14,187 bases of DNA, taken from Thermoplasmata archaeon. Lineage in GTDB: Archaea > Thermoplasmatota > Thermoplasmata > Thermoplasmatales > Thermoplasmataceae. The notes under the pieces are model-generated. The model was not told the DNA's origin. It saw nothing but the letters and a program-made list of their open reading frames with translations, and searched no databases. The position numbers and the translations under genes are program-made. Positions 1-6,650 of the stretch are shown here, piece by piece; within the stretch, counting starts at the first letter, position 1, and every line of letters starts with the position of its first letter. The stretch covers positions 1 through 14,187 of the forward strand of contig JAJZKX010000019.1 of NCBI GenBank assembly GCA_021850745.1. Direction: 5' to 3'.

Positions 1-163
1 GAGGAAGAACCTGGAGATGCTCAACACTAGAGTGGGAATAAAATTCGATGTGAAACCAATATCCGATGATTTCAAGAAAATGCCCAAAGGGCCGGAGTTT
101 GTTGACTCCATGGAAGTTGCCGACTCTAAGGAAAATGATTTTGAGGCAGAAGCGGGCGACTGA
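1..163 (+). CDS. 3' end of an unidentified gene, KH-like C-terminal tail
   Basis: The frame starting at base 2 is open to a TGA at 161-163 and gives 53 C-terminal residues; the rest lies left of the window. The segment containing NLEMLNTRVGIKFDVKPI aligns well with the end of the KH domain of the PIN-ATPase-KH protein at the other end of this window (NELEKKYGLHIDVEPL), sharing the L..(R/K)..G(I/L).(F/I)DV.P(I/L) pattern. It is followed by an acidic tail rich in D and E. A KH-type RNA-binding end is therefore possible, but it is inferred from a short match and I cannot name the gene. It ends 2 nt before the stop codon of the convergent ftsY gene. Confidence 0.55.
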   Translation, partial: RKNLEMLNTRVGIKFDVKPISDDFKKMPKGPEFVDSMEVADSKENDFEAEAGD

Positions 164-165
164 AC

Positions 166-1038
166 CTAAGGCATGATCCTGTCAAGGTACCATTTGTAAT
201 CGAATGTCTGGAGGTCTCCCATCTCCTGGCCGGTGCCAACAAAGATTATGGGCTTCTTCAACTGGTCTGATATGGTGAGTATTGCCCCCCCTCTTGCGTC
301 CGTGTCAAGTTTTGTAAGTATGACCGCATCAAATGGGGTTTCCTTGTTGAAAGTCTCAGCCTGGTGGACAGCATCCTGGCCGATCATGGCATCCAAAACC
401 AGTACTGTGAGATCGGGCTTTGCAACCCTCTTCATTTTCTTCATTTCCTGCAGGAGGTTCTTGTTTGTCTGCATTCTACCGGCAGAATCGATGAGCACGT
501 AGTCAAGATTCCTTGCATTTGCATGCTCGATGGCGTCGAATGCCACTGACGCAGGATCGCTTCCGGCCTCGTGCTTTATGAGGTGGACCCCGATCCTGTC
601 GCATAGGATGCCCAACTGTTCGATTGCACCGGCCCTGAAAGTATCAGATGCTGCCACAACTACCCTCCTGTTGTTTGACTTGAGATAATTTGCAATCTTG
701 GCCACTGTTGTCGTCTTCCCAGTGCCATTTATTCCGAGGAATAGGATTACATAGGGTTTCTTTCCTGGATTGAGAATGTCTGTGCCTGCTTCATTTTCCT
801 GAAGTATGGACTCTACAGACTCCTTTACAGCCACCCTGACATCGGTCATGCTGACACGTTTCTTGCTTCTGGCGATAAAGTCTTCCAGCTCAGTGATTAT
901 TCTTTCTGCGGTTTCAAATGAGACATCGGACTCAAGGAGAATTGTCCTTATATTGTTCTCTATTTCTGTCTTCCTGATTTCCTGCCCGTCTTCTTCCTGA
1001 AGGGCTTTCCCAAACTTCTTCCTGAGGGACTCAAACAT
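166..1038 (-). CDS. ftsY: Signal recognition particle receptor FtsY (SRP-type GTPase)
   Basis: FtsY is the membrane-associated SRP receptor: it pairs with SRP54 through reciprocal GTP hydrolysis to deliver ribosome-nascent chains to the SecYE translocon. The 290-residue protein has a short helical N domain (about 1-85) and a G domain with all SRP-GTPase motifs: GINGTGKTT (102-110), DTFRAGA (132-138), DSAGR (184-188), TKLD (242-245) and GTGQ (268-271). It lacks the long acidic A region of many bacterial FtsY proteins, as is common in archaea. I chose the ATG at 1036-1038 (MFESLRKKFGK) because the open frame extends 32 residues further upstream only into Cys/Trp/Arg-rich sequence that is antisense-like, lies inside pfdA and has no family counterpart. 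The start is 1 nt after the pfdA stop (TGAAATG), so translation is probably coupled. It is the last gene of the pgk-pfdA-ftsY operon. Confidence 0.95.
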   Translation of the reverse strand: MFESLRKKFGKALQEEDGQEIRKTEIENNIRTILLESDVSFETAERIITELEDFIARSKKRVSMTDVRVAVKESVESILQENEAGTDILNPGKKPYVILFLGINGTGKTTTVAKIANYLKSNNRRVVVAASDTFRAGAIEQLGILCDRIGVHLIKHEAGSDPASVAFDAIEHANARNLDYVLIDSAGRMQTNKNLLQEMKKMKRVAKPDLTVLVLDAMIGQDAVHQAETFNKETPFDAVILTKLDTDARGGAILTISDQLKKPIIFVGTGQEMGDLQTFDYKWYLDRIMP

Positions 1039-1039
1039 T

Positions 1040-1459
1040 TCAGCTCTTGGACCTCTGCTGTTCCTGTGCCTGCTGCAACACTGCCACCAGAGAGTTGTAC
1101 CTGCTGGAAATCTCGGATCTCCTGCCCTGCACATTCTGAATGGATGTGTCGAGCTCTTTCATGTTCTGGTCAAGCCTTGAAAGGCTCTTCTGAGATCCCT
1201 CTTCCACATAAAGATCTGAACCGATTGGTACGAAAAGCTTGTCAGATGGGTTTATCTTTGCCTTTGCATAAATGCCGGCTCCGATTGAAATCCTGACATC
1301 CTTTGATACAGCCAGCCCCTCTTCCTTCAGCACTGCGTATGCCTTGCGGATTTCATCCATGCCCCTTACAAGGACAGACAGCTGGGAATCTAGGGATTCC
1401 ATCAGTGACCTGAGGTAATTCAGTTCCTCTGAAATGTTAATTCTTCCTTCGTTTTCCAT
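1040..1459 (-). CDS. pfdA: Prefoldin alpha subunit
   Basis: Prefoldin is the archaeal/eukaryotic hexameric holdase chaperone (two alpha and four beta subunits) that captures nascent proteins in its coiled-coil tentacles and hands them to the thermosome. The 139-residue length is typical of alpha subunits. The N-terminal helix (about 8-48) and C-terminal helix (about 86-135) have heptad-like spacing, and between them lies the beta-hairpin region characteristic of the alpha class (SIGAGIYAKAKI.... LFVPIGSDLYVEE, about 58-86). The ATG at 1457-1459 lies within the last codons of pgk, giving a 23-nt overlap in another frame, and the stop is 1 nt before the ftsY ATG. Adjacency of pfdA and ftsY is frequent in archaea. 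Upstream placement of pgk makes this a mixed metabolic and protein-biogenesis operon. The Shine-Dalgarno match before the start is weak, so coupling to pgk translation is likely. Confidence 0.93.
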   Translation of the reverse strand: MENEGRINISEELNYLRSLMESLDSQLSVLVRGMDEIRKAYAVLKEEGLAVSKDVRISIGAGIYAKAKINPSDKLFVPIGSDLYVEEGSQKSLSRLDQNMKELDTSIQNVQGRRSEISSRYNSLVAVLQQAQEQQRSKS

Positions 1460-2708
1460 AATTTTGACCCTGGAAAATGTTCATGCTCTCTTCTAGAGCT
1501 TGCAATACTGGCATTCTTTCTCCTGATAAATAGCTTATCAATGCTCCTCCCCCGGTTGATGCATGTGATATCTTGTCCATAAGCCTCATCTTTTCCAGAG
1601 CATTGAGGGTGTGCCCTCCCCCGGCGATGGTGAGGCCATGGGAGTCTGCGACAGCTTCCAGGATCTCTCTTGTGCCGACGGAATACTCCTCAATCTCGTA
1701 CATGCCCATTGGGCCATTCAGGAAAATAGCTTTTGCCTGCCTTATTTCCTCAGCAAATCTCCCTGCACTGTTAAGCCCGATATCGGCCATAATCTGGTCA
1801 TCCGGCACCTTTTCCTTTACTGAGATGTTCCTTCCTGCAGGGTTGAGAACGAAATCATCTGGAAGCAGGATCTTTTCCTGGTATTTTTCCAGGATTTTCC
1901 GGCATTGCTCTATAATTTCCCCGTGATTCTTGTTATTCTTCATTATGAATTCCCGGTTCTTTTTTCCTATGTCAATTCCCTTTGCCCAGAGGAAAGCGTT
2001 TGCAACCACACCGCCAGCAATTATCCTGTCAACGGTGCCATTTTTAAGGAAACTGCTTGATACATTGACACTGTCATCAATCTTTGCGCCTGCAAGTATC
2101 GCCAGCTTTGGATGGTCTTTGCCAAATGTGAATTTGTCAATCATTGAAACCTCCCGTTCAATGAGCCTCCCTGCAATGTTCGGCCGGATTCTCCTGAATC
2201 CGACCAGTGAGGTCTGTGCACGGTGAATGGTTGGAAACGCATCAATTACATAGTAGTCGAAGAGTTCACTAAGGTTCTTGACAAAATGAGTGGATTCAGC
2301 AAGGTCGGCATCCATAGAGTCTATGTCTGTCTCTTCAGTGTAGAACCGGGTATTTTCAAGCATTATGATCTTCCCGTCCTCCATATGCCTTATGCTGTTT
2401 CTTGCCTCAGTGCCAAAGAGTGAGTCAAGGAACTCGATTGGCCTACCAGTCAGTTTCTCAAGCTGTTCTGCATGTGTTTTCAGAGAGGTGAAGTCGTCCT
2501 TGCCCGGCCTGCTCTGATGCCCCACAATGACAAGTTTTGAGCTGTGAAGTTCCCGTATTGTTTCCAGGTGGGACATGAATCGCGTGAGCCCCATTACCTC
2601 GCCAGAAATGGGGTTGATTGGCGAGTTGATGTCTACCCTTAGGTATACCCTCTTCCCTTCAAGATCAAAATCGTCGAGGGTGAAAAACTTAGCCGGAGAT
2701 GAAGCCAT
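1437..2708 (-). CDS. pgk: 3-Phosphoglycerate kinase (archaeal type)
   Basis: PGK interconverts 1,3-bisphosphoglycerate + ADP and 3-phosphoglycerate + ATP in glycolysis/gluconeogenesis in the cytosol. The 423-residue product shows the family landmarks in order: RVDINSP (24-30), HQSRPG (64-69), MLENTRFY (116-123), DAFPTIHRAQ (156-165), LAGAKIDDSV (205-214), NGPMGMYE (331-338), GGGHT (363-367; His where most bacterial enzymes have Asp, as I recall for archaeal PGKs) and the C-terminal STGGGALISYL.G (384-396). An in-frame ATG exists 11 codons upstream, but I chose 2706-2708 because the extra residues (MNICCIIDNVE) precede a normal PGK N-terminus and because a TATA element lies 24-31 nt before this ATG, where it belongs for a leaderless transcript. 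It is the first gene of the operon, and its 3' end overlaps pfdA by 23 nt. Confidence 0.95.
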   Translation of the reverse strand: MASSPAKFFTLDDFDLEGKRVYLRVDINSPINPISGEVMGLTRFMSHLETIRELHSSKLVIVGHQSRPGKDDFTSLKTHAEQLEKLTGRPIEFLDSLFGTEARNSIRHMEDGKIIMLENTRFYTEETDIDSMDADLAESTHFVKNLSELFDYYVIDAFPTIHRAQTSLVGFRRIRPNIAGRLIEREVSMIDKFTFGKDHPKLAILAGAKIDDSVNVSSSFLKNGTVDRIIAGGVVANAFLWAKGIDIGKKNREFIMKNNKNHGEIIEQCRKILEKYQEKILLPDDFVLNPAGRNISVKEKVPDDQIMADIGLNSAGRFAEEIRQAKAIFLNGPMGMYEIEEYSVGTREILEAVADSHGLTIAGGGHTLNALEKMRLMDKISHASTGGGALISYLSGERMPVLQALEESMNIFQGQNYGKRRKN

Positions 2709-2731
2709 TTCTACGTTATCGATTATACAAC

Positions 2732-2739
2732 ATATATTC
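2732..2739 (-). promoter_or_regulatory. Putative TATA box of the pgk-pfdA-ftsY operon
   Basis: Read on the minus strand the sequence is TCGAAATGAATATATG. The ATATAT core (2732-2737) lies about 24-29 nt before the chosen pgk ATG, with a purine-rich GAAA upstream that could act as BRE. This fits a leaderless archaeal promoter and supports the shorter pgk start. There are no mapped transcript ends, so the site is inferred from position and composition. Confidence 0.55.
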
Positions 2740-2770
2740 ATTTCGAATGGAATTTTGTTCCGGGAAGGAA

Positions 2771-2780
2771 AATAAGATTA
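2771..2780 (+). promoter_or_regulatory. Weak TATA-like element before the nucleotidyltransferase gene
   Basis: AATAAGATTA lies 22-31 nt before the ATG at 2802 and follows a purine-rich GGAAGGAA stretch that could be the BRE. No Shine-Dalgarno is visible (TTTCATCCC precedes the ATG), so a leaderless transcript is likely. The match to a canonical TTTATATA box is poor. Confidence 0.35.
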
Positions 2781-2801
2781 AAGCCCTGTGAATTTCATCC
2801 C

Positions 2802-3545
2802 ATGAAGGGGTTGATAACGGCGGCAGGTCTTGGCACCAGGTCAGGGCTTGACGGGAAATTCAGGAAAGAAATGCTCCCCGTTTACGACGCCAGGGACAAC
2901 CGCCTTGTCCTGAGGCCAATCATTGACGTAATCATCACAGGATTTTACAGGAATGGCATAGATGATATTGCAGTAGTCCTCGATCCAAGTGATAGATGGA
3001 CCAGGGAATATATTGGGACAAATTTCCCTGAAACAACAATCCTTTTTCAAGAGGAAAAGAAGGGATACGGACACGCGGTGCTCATGGCAAGGGATTTTGT
3101 TGGGCAGGATGATTTCATCCTGAATGCCGGAGATGGGCTCGTCTTAAATGAAGAGATACTAGAAAAGATGGTTTCAGCGGTTGGAAAATGCATTTTCCTC
3201 GCCCTGATGCCTGTCCCAAACCCCGAGAATTATGGATGCCCTGATCTGAGAATGGAAAATGGGGAGGCAGTTATCACGGGGGTCGTGGAGAAATCAAGGA
3301 ATCCTCCTTCGAAATATGGCCTCTGCGCCCTTTACAGGCTTCCTCCTGATATTTTTGGAGAGATATATTCTGCTGGAAGCAACATAGAGCTTACCCCTGC
3401 CATAGACCGGGCCATTAAGAAAGGCATCCCGGCCCATGGGGAAATAATAGAAAGAAAAGAGTGGATTAGTGTGGGGAAGGCAGAAAGCTATGTGGACGTG
3501 CTCATGGCCACCCTTGAGAAGGCAAGGGAAAAAATTACTTCGTAG
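2802..3545 (+). CDS. Sugar-1-phosphate nucleotidyltransferase (probable UTP-glucose-1-phosphate uridylyltransferase)
   Basis: The protein has a GT-A fold nucleotidyltransferase pattern: NTP-binding loop AAGLGTRSG (7-15) with K22-EMLPV (22-27), the purine/pyrimidine loop LFQEEKKGYGHAVL (81-94; GalU-type enzymes have G.GHA here), a metal-site NAGDG (108-112), VVEKSRNPPSKYGLCALYRLPPDIF (starting 161) and LTPAID (197-202), then WISVGKAESYVD near the end. The VVEK..PPS...Y.LPP.IF block resembles bacterial GalU, favouring UTP + glucose-1-P -> UDP-glucose. At 247 residues it is shorter than typical GalU (about 290) and has no C-terminal beta-helix, so it is not an acetyl- or acyltransferase fusion. 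The convergent neighbour is a UDP-sulfoquinovose synthase homologue that needs UDP-glucose, which supports this specificity. dTDP- or other NDP-glucose specificity cannot be excluded. The last 11 nt overlap the neighbour's 3' end. Confidence 0.85.
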   Translation: MKGLITAAGLGTRSGLDGKFRKEMLPVYDARDNRLVLRPIIDVIITGFYRNGIDDIAVVLDPSDRWTREYIGTNFPETTILFQEEKKGYGHAVLMARDFVGQDDFILNAGDGLVLNEEILEKMVSAVGKCIFLALMPVPNPENYGCPDLRMENGEAVITGVVEKSRNPPSKYGLCALYRLPPDIFGEIYSAGSNIELTPAIDRAIKKGIPAHGEIIERKEWISVGKAESYVDVLMATLEKAREKITS

Positions 3546-4704
3546 GGCTGTCCTTCCATATTGTCCTGGGGTTAATTACTTCCTTCAGCTTCTCGATCCT
3601 TCTCCTGTATGTCCTGAGGTCCCTGAAAATGATCTTTACCTCGTCCCTGAGTTCCTTTGACCTCCTGTATCCAAGCTTTGCCAGCTTCTCGTGAGCTGGA
3701 TTGTAATAGTGCTCTTCAGCCTCGAGCCTGGGGTTTGGGACGCTCCTGATTTCCGGAGTTTTCTTGTAAGCCTCGGCATAAACCTGCTGCACCATGCTGG
3801 CCAGTTCCCGGACAGAATAATGCTCATCAAACTGGTTAAACACCCTGTATTCCCCTTCCTTTGGCGGGTTGCTAAGTGCCAGGTCCAGGCAGGTAATGCT
3901 GTCTTCGAGGGATAGGAAACCCCTAGTCTGGCCACCCTTTCCATATGGTGTGATCGGAAGGCCAACCGTGGCTTGTGCACAGAACCTGTTCAGTGCTGTG
4001 CCCCATACCTCGTCTATGTCGAACCTTGAAAAAAGCCCTGTCTGGTCAATTTCCTTGGTTCTTGTCCCGTAGACAACGCCCTGCATGACATCTGTGATCC
4101 TGAGCTTCCAGAGCCTGTTCGCAAACATGAGGTTATTTGAGTCATGGACTTTGGTCCAGTGGTACCAGGATCCTGCCTGCTTGGGGAATGGCAGGAAATC
4201 TTTCCTTCCGTTGTATTCAATGTCAAAGAATCCCTCTGGTATGTCTATGTTGGGTGTGCCGTATTCCCCCATTGTGCCAAGCTTCAGGATGTGTGCATTG
4301 GGAACTGTATCCTTAACCGCATAGATGAGATTGAGCGTGCTCACAATGTTCTTGACCATTGTGTCCGTGGCCTGCCTGAGGCCCCTCATTGAATAAGGGG
4401 CGGACCTCTGTTCGGCCAGGTGTACTATTGCATCTGGCTTTTCCCTCCTCATGACTTCAAGGAAGAACTTAGGGTCGGCGACGTCTCCCCTGTAGAAAGT
4501 TATGGACTTTCCGGTTTTTTCCTTGAGTTTTTTCAGCCTCTGCTGAAATGATGGTATTGGGGTGACTGACTCTGAGTTTACCTCCTTAACCCTTTTGCGG
4601 GTGAAGAAATTGTCCACTCCAACGACTTCGTTTCCCTTCATCAACTCCCTTAATGCAAGGGGCCAGCCAATATAGCCGTCAATACCAAGAATCATTACCT
4701 TCAT
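3535..4704 (-). CDS. agl3: UDP-sulfoquinovose synthase homologue (Agl3/SqdB/SQD1 family)
   Basis: This extended short-chain dehydrogenase (NAD+-dependent) family makes UDP-sulfoquinovose from UDP-glucose and sulfite; in Sulfolobus the homologue Agl3 supplies the sulfosugar of S-layer N-glycans. Visible features of the 389-residue protein: Rossmann G7-IDG-YIG13, D31 at the end of beta-2, SQD1 signature KLGTMGEYGTPNIDI.EG (141-158), the NGRKD.LPFPKQA block (165-177), catalytic T144 and Y181-x3-K185, GTALNRFCAQA.VG (235-248), YGKGGQTRGFL (254-264), VFNQF (288-292) and VPNPR.EAEEHYYNP (322-336). These match plant and bacterial SQD1 nearly block for block. I chose the ATG at 4702-4704, which begins the Rossmann strand. 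An upstream ATG at 4779 would add a hydrophobic 25-residue extension (MKHLSIFSIIWLFGKL...) that sits at good distance from a TATA core and remains a real alternative. Its 3' end overlaps the nucleotidyltransferase gene by 11 nt. Confidence 0.9.
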   Translation of the reverse strand: MKVMILGIDGYIGWPLALRELMKGNEVVGVDNFFTRKRVKEVNSESVTPIPSFQQRLKKLKEKTGKSITFYRGDVADPKFFLEVMRREKPDAIVHLAEQRSAPYSMRGLRQATDTMVKNIVSTLNLIYAVKDTVPNAHILKLGTMGEYGTPNIDIPEGFFDIEYNGRKDFLPFPKQAGSWYHWTKVHDSNNLMFANRLWKLRITDVMQGVVYGTRTKEIDQTGLFSRFDIDEVWGTALNRFCAQATVGLPITPYGKGGQTRGFLSLEDSITCLDLALSNPPKEGEYRVFNQFDEHYSVRELASMVQQVYAEAYKKTPEIRSVPNPRLEAEEHYYNPAHEKLAKLGYRRSKELRDEVKIIFRDLRTYRRRIEKLKEVINPRTIWKDSPTK

Positions 4705-4812
4705 TTTATCCGGATTCCCCTTAAGGCTAAAAAGCTTGCCAAAAAGCCAGATAATCGAAAAGATTGATAAGTGTTTCATATGTTTTGCCTGAAACGTTCA
4801 TAATTTTACCTG

Positions 4813-4820
4813 AATATTTA
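4813..4820. promoter_or_regulatory. AT-rich core between divergent agl3 and radical SAM genes
   Basis: AATATTTA (minus strand TAAATATT) is the best TATA candidate in the 166-bp divergent gap. For the plus-strand gene it predicts a transcript start near 4840 and a leader of about 30 nt. For the minus strand it predicts a start near 4792, about 13 nt before the alternative agl3 ATG at 4779. It may serve either or both; direction cannot be decided from sequence. Confidence 0.35.
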
Positions 4821-4870
4821 GGAGGATACTCTTACTCCCGCAGGGCGATCATTCTTCGAGGGCATCGGCT

Positions 4871-5812
4871 TTGTATGGTCTGACTTTTGGTCCGGTTCCA
4901 TCAAGAAGGTTAGGAAGAAGCCTCGGAATCAACAATATTCCTCCAAAAAGGTGCAGCTACTCTTGCGTTTACTGCCAGTTGGGTAGAACGATTGATGTTA
5001 CGAATGCCAGAGTTGCCTTCCACGATCCAACCGACCTTGCAGATGAGGCAGCAGGGAGAATAAGAGCCTCAGAGGACATAGGCGAAAAGATTGATTACAT
5101 AACCTTTGTTCCTGATGGGGAGCCAACCCTTGATGTGAACCTTGGCAAGGAGATATTGTCACTTAAGGAGTTTGGAATCAGGATTGCTGTAATATCCAAT
5201 GCCTCCTTGATATGGCGGAAAGATGTACAGGCAGACCTGATGGAGGCAGACTGGCTCTCACTTAAAGTAGATTCTGTTACAATTGAAACATGGAGAAGCA
5301 TTAACAGGCCTGATCCATCGTTGAAGCTCCAGGAAATACTTGATGGGATATTCCGTTTCAGCAAGCTATTCCGAGGTATACTCACAACTGAGACTATGCT
5401 GGTTTCAGGAATAAAAGATGCCAGTAATGAACTTGAAAAGACCGCAGACTACCTGCAAGGCATTAACTTGTCAAAAGCATATATTTCGGCCCCTACAAGA
5501 CCGCCTGCAGAAATCTGGGTAAAACCCCCAAAGCTGGCTGCTCTGACTGCCGCATATGGCATATTCAGTGAAAGAATCAGAAACGTTGAACTTCTCACCG
5601 AGTTCGAGGGTACTGAATTCGCAATAACCGGAAGGCCTGAAGAAGACATAATTGCAATTGCATCTGTGCATCCAATCAGAGAGGATGCAATGGAGAAAAT
5701 ACTGAAAAAAGCCGGCCTGAAATGGGAGGCAATAGAAACGCTGGAGGAAAGGGGAGCGCTGGAGGAAGTGCAGTTCGCTGGTTTCAAATATTACCTGAAA
5801 AGACGCAACTGA
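4871..5812 (+). CDS. Radical SAM protein, COG0731-like, function unknown
   Basis: The 313-residue protein has the radical SAM [4Fe-4S] motif C28-x3-C32-x2-C35 (RCSYSCVYC) directly after a conserved N-terminus FGPVPSRRLGRSLGINNIPP. This N-terminus marks a COG0731-like group related to, but distinct from, the tRNA wyosine enzyme Taw1. TFVPDGEPTLD (about 77-87) is the SAM-binding GEP strand and VISNASLIW (about 105-113) a downstream barrel strand. Residues from about 250 to 313 look like a winged helix (IREDAMEKILKKAGL then a wing ending in YYLKRRN), which may bind nucleic acid. The start is the TTG at 4871-4873: there is no in-frame ATG or GTG back to a stop at 4811, and GAGGG at 4858-4862 is a plausible ribosome site. 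A perfect AGGAGG at 4820-4825 is too far away to serve it. Substrate unknown. Confidence 0.82.
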   Translation: MYGLTFGPVPSRRLGRSLGINNIPPKRCSYSCVYCQLGRTIDVTNARVAFHDPTDLADEAAGRIRASEDIGEKIDYITFVPDGEPTLDVNLGKEILSLKEFGIRIAVISNASLIWRKDVQADLMEADWLSLKVDSVTIETWRSINRPDPSLKLQEILDGIFRFSKLFRGILTTETMLVSGIKDASNELEKTADYLQGINLSKAYISAPTRPPAEIWVKPPKLAALTAAYGIFSERIRNVELLTEFEGTEFAITGRPEEDIIAIASVHPIREDAMEKILKKAGLKWEAIETLEERGALEEVQFAGFKYYLKRRN

Positions 5813-5933
5813 CTGGAATTCAACAGAGGCCTGGCCCCTACAATTTCAACTGCTAAATAAAGTGCTGGGATCTGTAATTGAATATGGGGAGAATGTTGCA
5901 TAGGAGAAAAAGATGCATATAATCCGGGAAATC

Positions 5934-6632
5934 TCATGAGGATTCTGCTTCTACTGCTTCGATTTTCCTGCGTGGTATGCCTCTCGTTGCAACTCCGAAT
6001 ACAGTAATGTAGAACACCACAAACATTGGTATGAGGAAAATGTCATTCAGTGCATACACAGTCTCTATGTACCAGAAGAGTGCGAAGCTCAGCAGGAGGG
6101 ATGACACTGCTGTCTTGACGGTCGCCTGCTTGACCTTTCTAATCTGCGCCCTGAGTGTGTATGCAGCAATTACAACAAGAATCCCCCCAGCGATAACTCC
6201 AATGCCTGTGGAGTCAAAATTCTGCGGGAACAGGGCAATGAGGACAATTGCAGCCTCGAAAGCCTCGACCACTCCGACAGAGTAACCTGTCAACATTATC
6301 CCTTTCTCGGCTTCATCATGCTTGCCTCCGCCTTTTGGGGGCCCCATTCTCTGGAACTTGAATGACCTGCGTGCACTCCTGATAAGCCTTAACCCGAAGT
6401 AAAGAAGGAGGGTCGCCGATGCCAGCCTGACGTATGTGATTGGCAGGAGTGCAATATAATTCCCAGCAACGACAGTTGGAATCAGAACTGTGAATACACC
6501 CAGGATAACAGCCCCATAGGCTGCAATCCTCCTAGAGTCCGCATAAAGCGCCATGCCCATGGCAGATGCCTCAGACATCTCCAGAAGCGTTATGCCCATG
6601 GCCGCAAGCATGATTGCCAGATCGAATTGCAT
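5934..6632 (-). CDS. Multi-spanning membrane protein with duplicated E-x2-E-A motif, possible ion transporter
   Basis: The 232-residue product is strongly hydrophobic with about seven predicted spans: roughly 4-30, 36-56, 62-84, a hydrophilic loop 85-112 (basic, then GGGKHDEAEK), 113-135, 142-165, 173-193 and 196-216. The first helix of each half carries the same motif: LLE18-MSE21-A22 and VVE123-AFE126-A127. This suggests an internal duplication of a three-helix unit, with paired glutamates in the membrane as in FTR1 (REGxEA) and GDT1/UPF0016 (E-x-G-D) cation transporters. It resembles uncharacterised COG4280-type membrane proteins; that label is from memory. Metal ion transport is inference. 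It is divergent from marC, with a TATA box 19-26 nt before its ATG. A 121-bp gap separates it from the convergent radical SAM gene. Confidence 0.75.
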   Translation of the reverse strand: MQFDLAIMLAAMGITLLEMSEASAMGMALYADSRRIAAYGAVILGVFTVLIPTVVAGNYIALLPITYVRLASATLLLYFGLRLIRSARRSFKFQRMGPPKGGGKHDEAEKGIMLTGYSVGVVEAFEAAIVLIALFPQNFDSTGIGVIAGGILVVIAAYTLRAQIRKVKQATVKTAVSSLLLSFALFWYIETVYALNDIFLIPMFVVFYITVFGVATRGIPRRKIEAVEAESS

Positions 6633-6650
6633 AAAAGCGCATCGATTTAA

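Noticed and set aside
1039..1134. A 32-residue N-terminal extension of FtsY
   Set aside because: It lies inside pfdA, is rich in Cys, Trp and Arg unlike SRP receptors, and the internal ATG at 1038 is 1 nt after the pfdA stop and begins a normal N domain.
2709..2741. An 11-residue upstream extension of PGK
   Set aside because: It would overlap the TATA box placed correctly for the downstream ATG, and the shorter start matches the usual family N-terminus.
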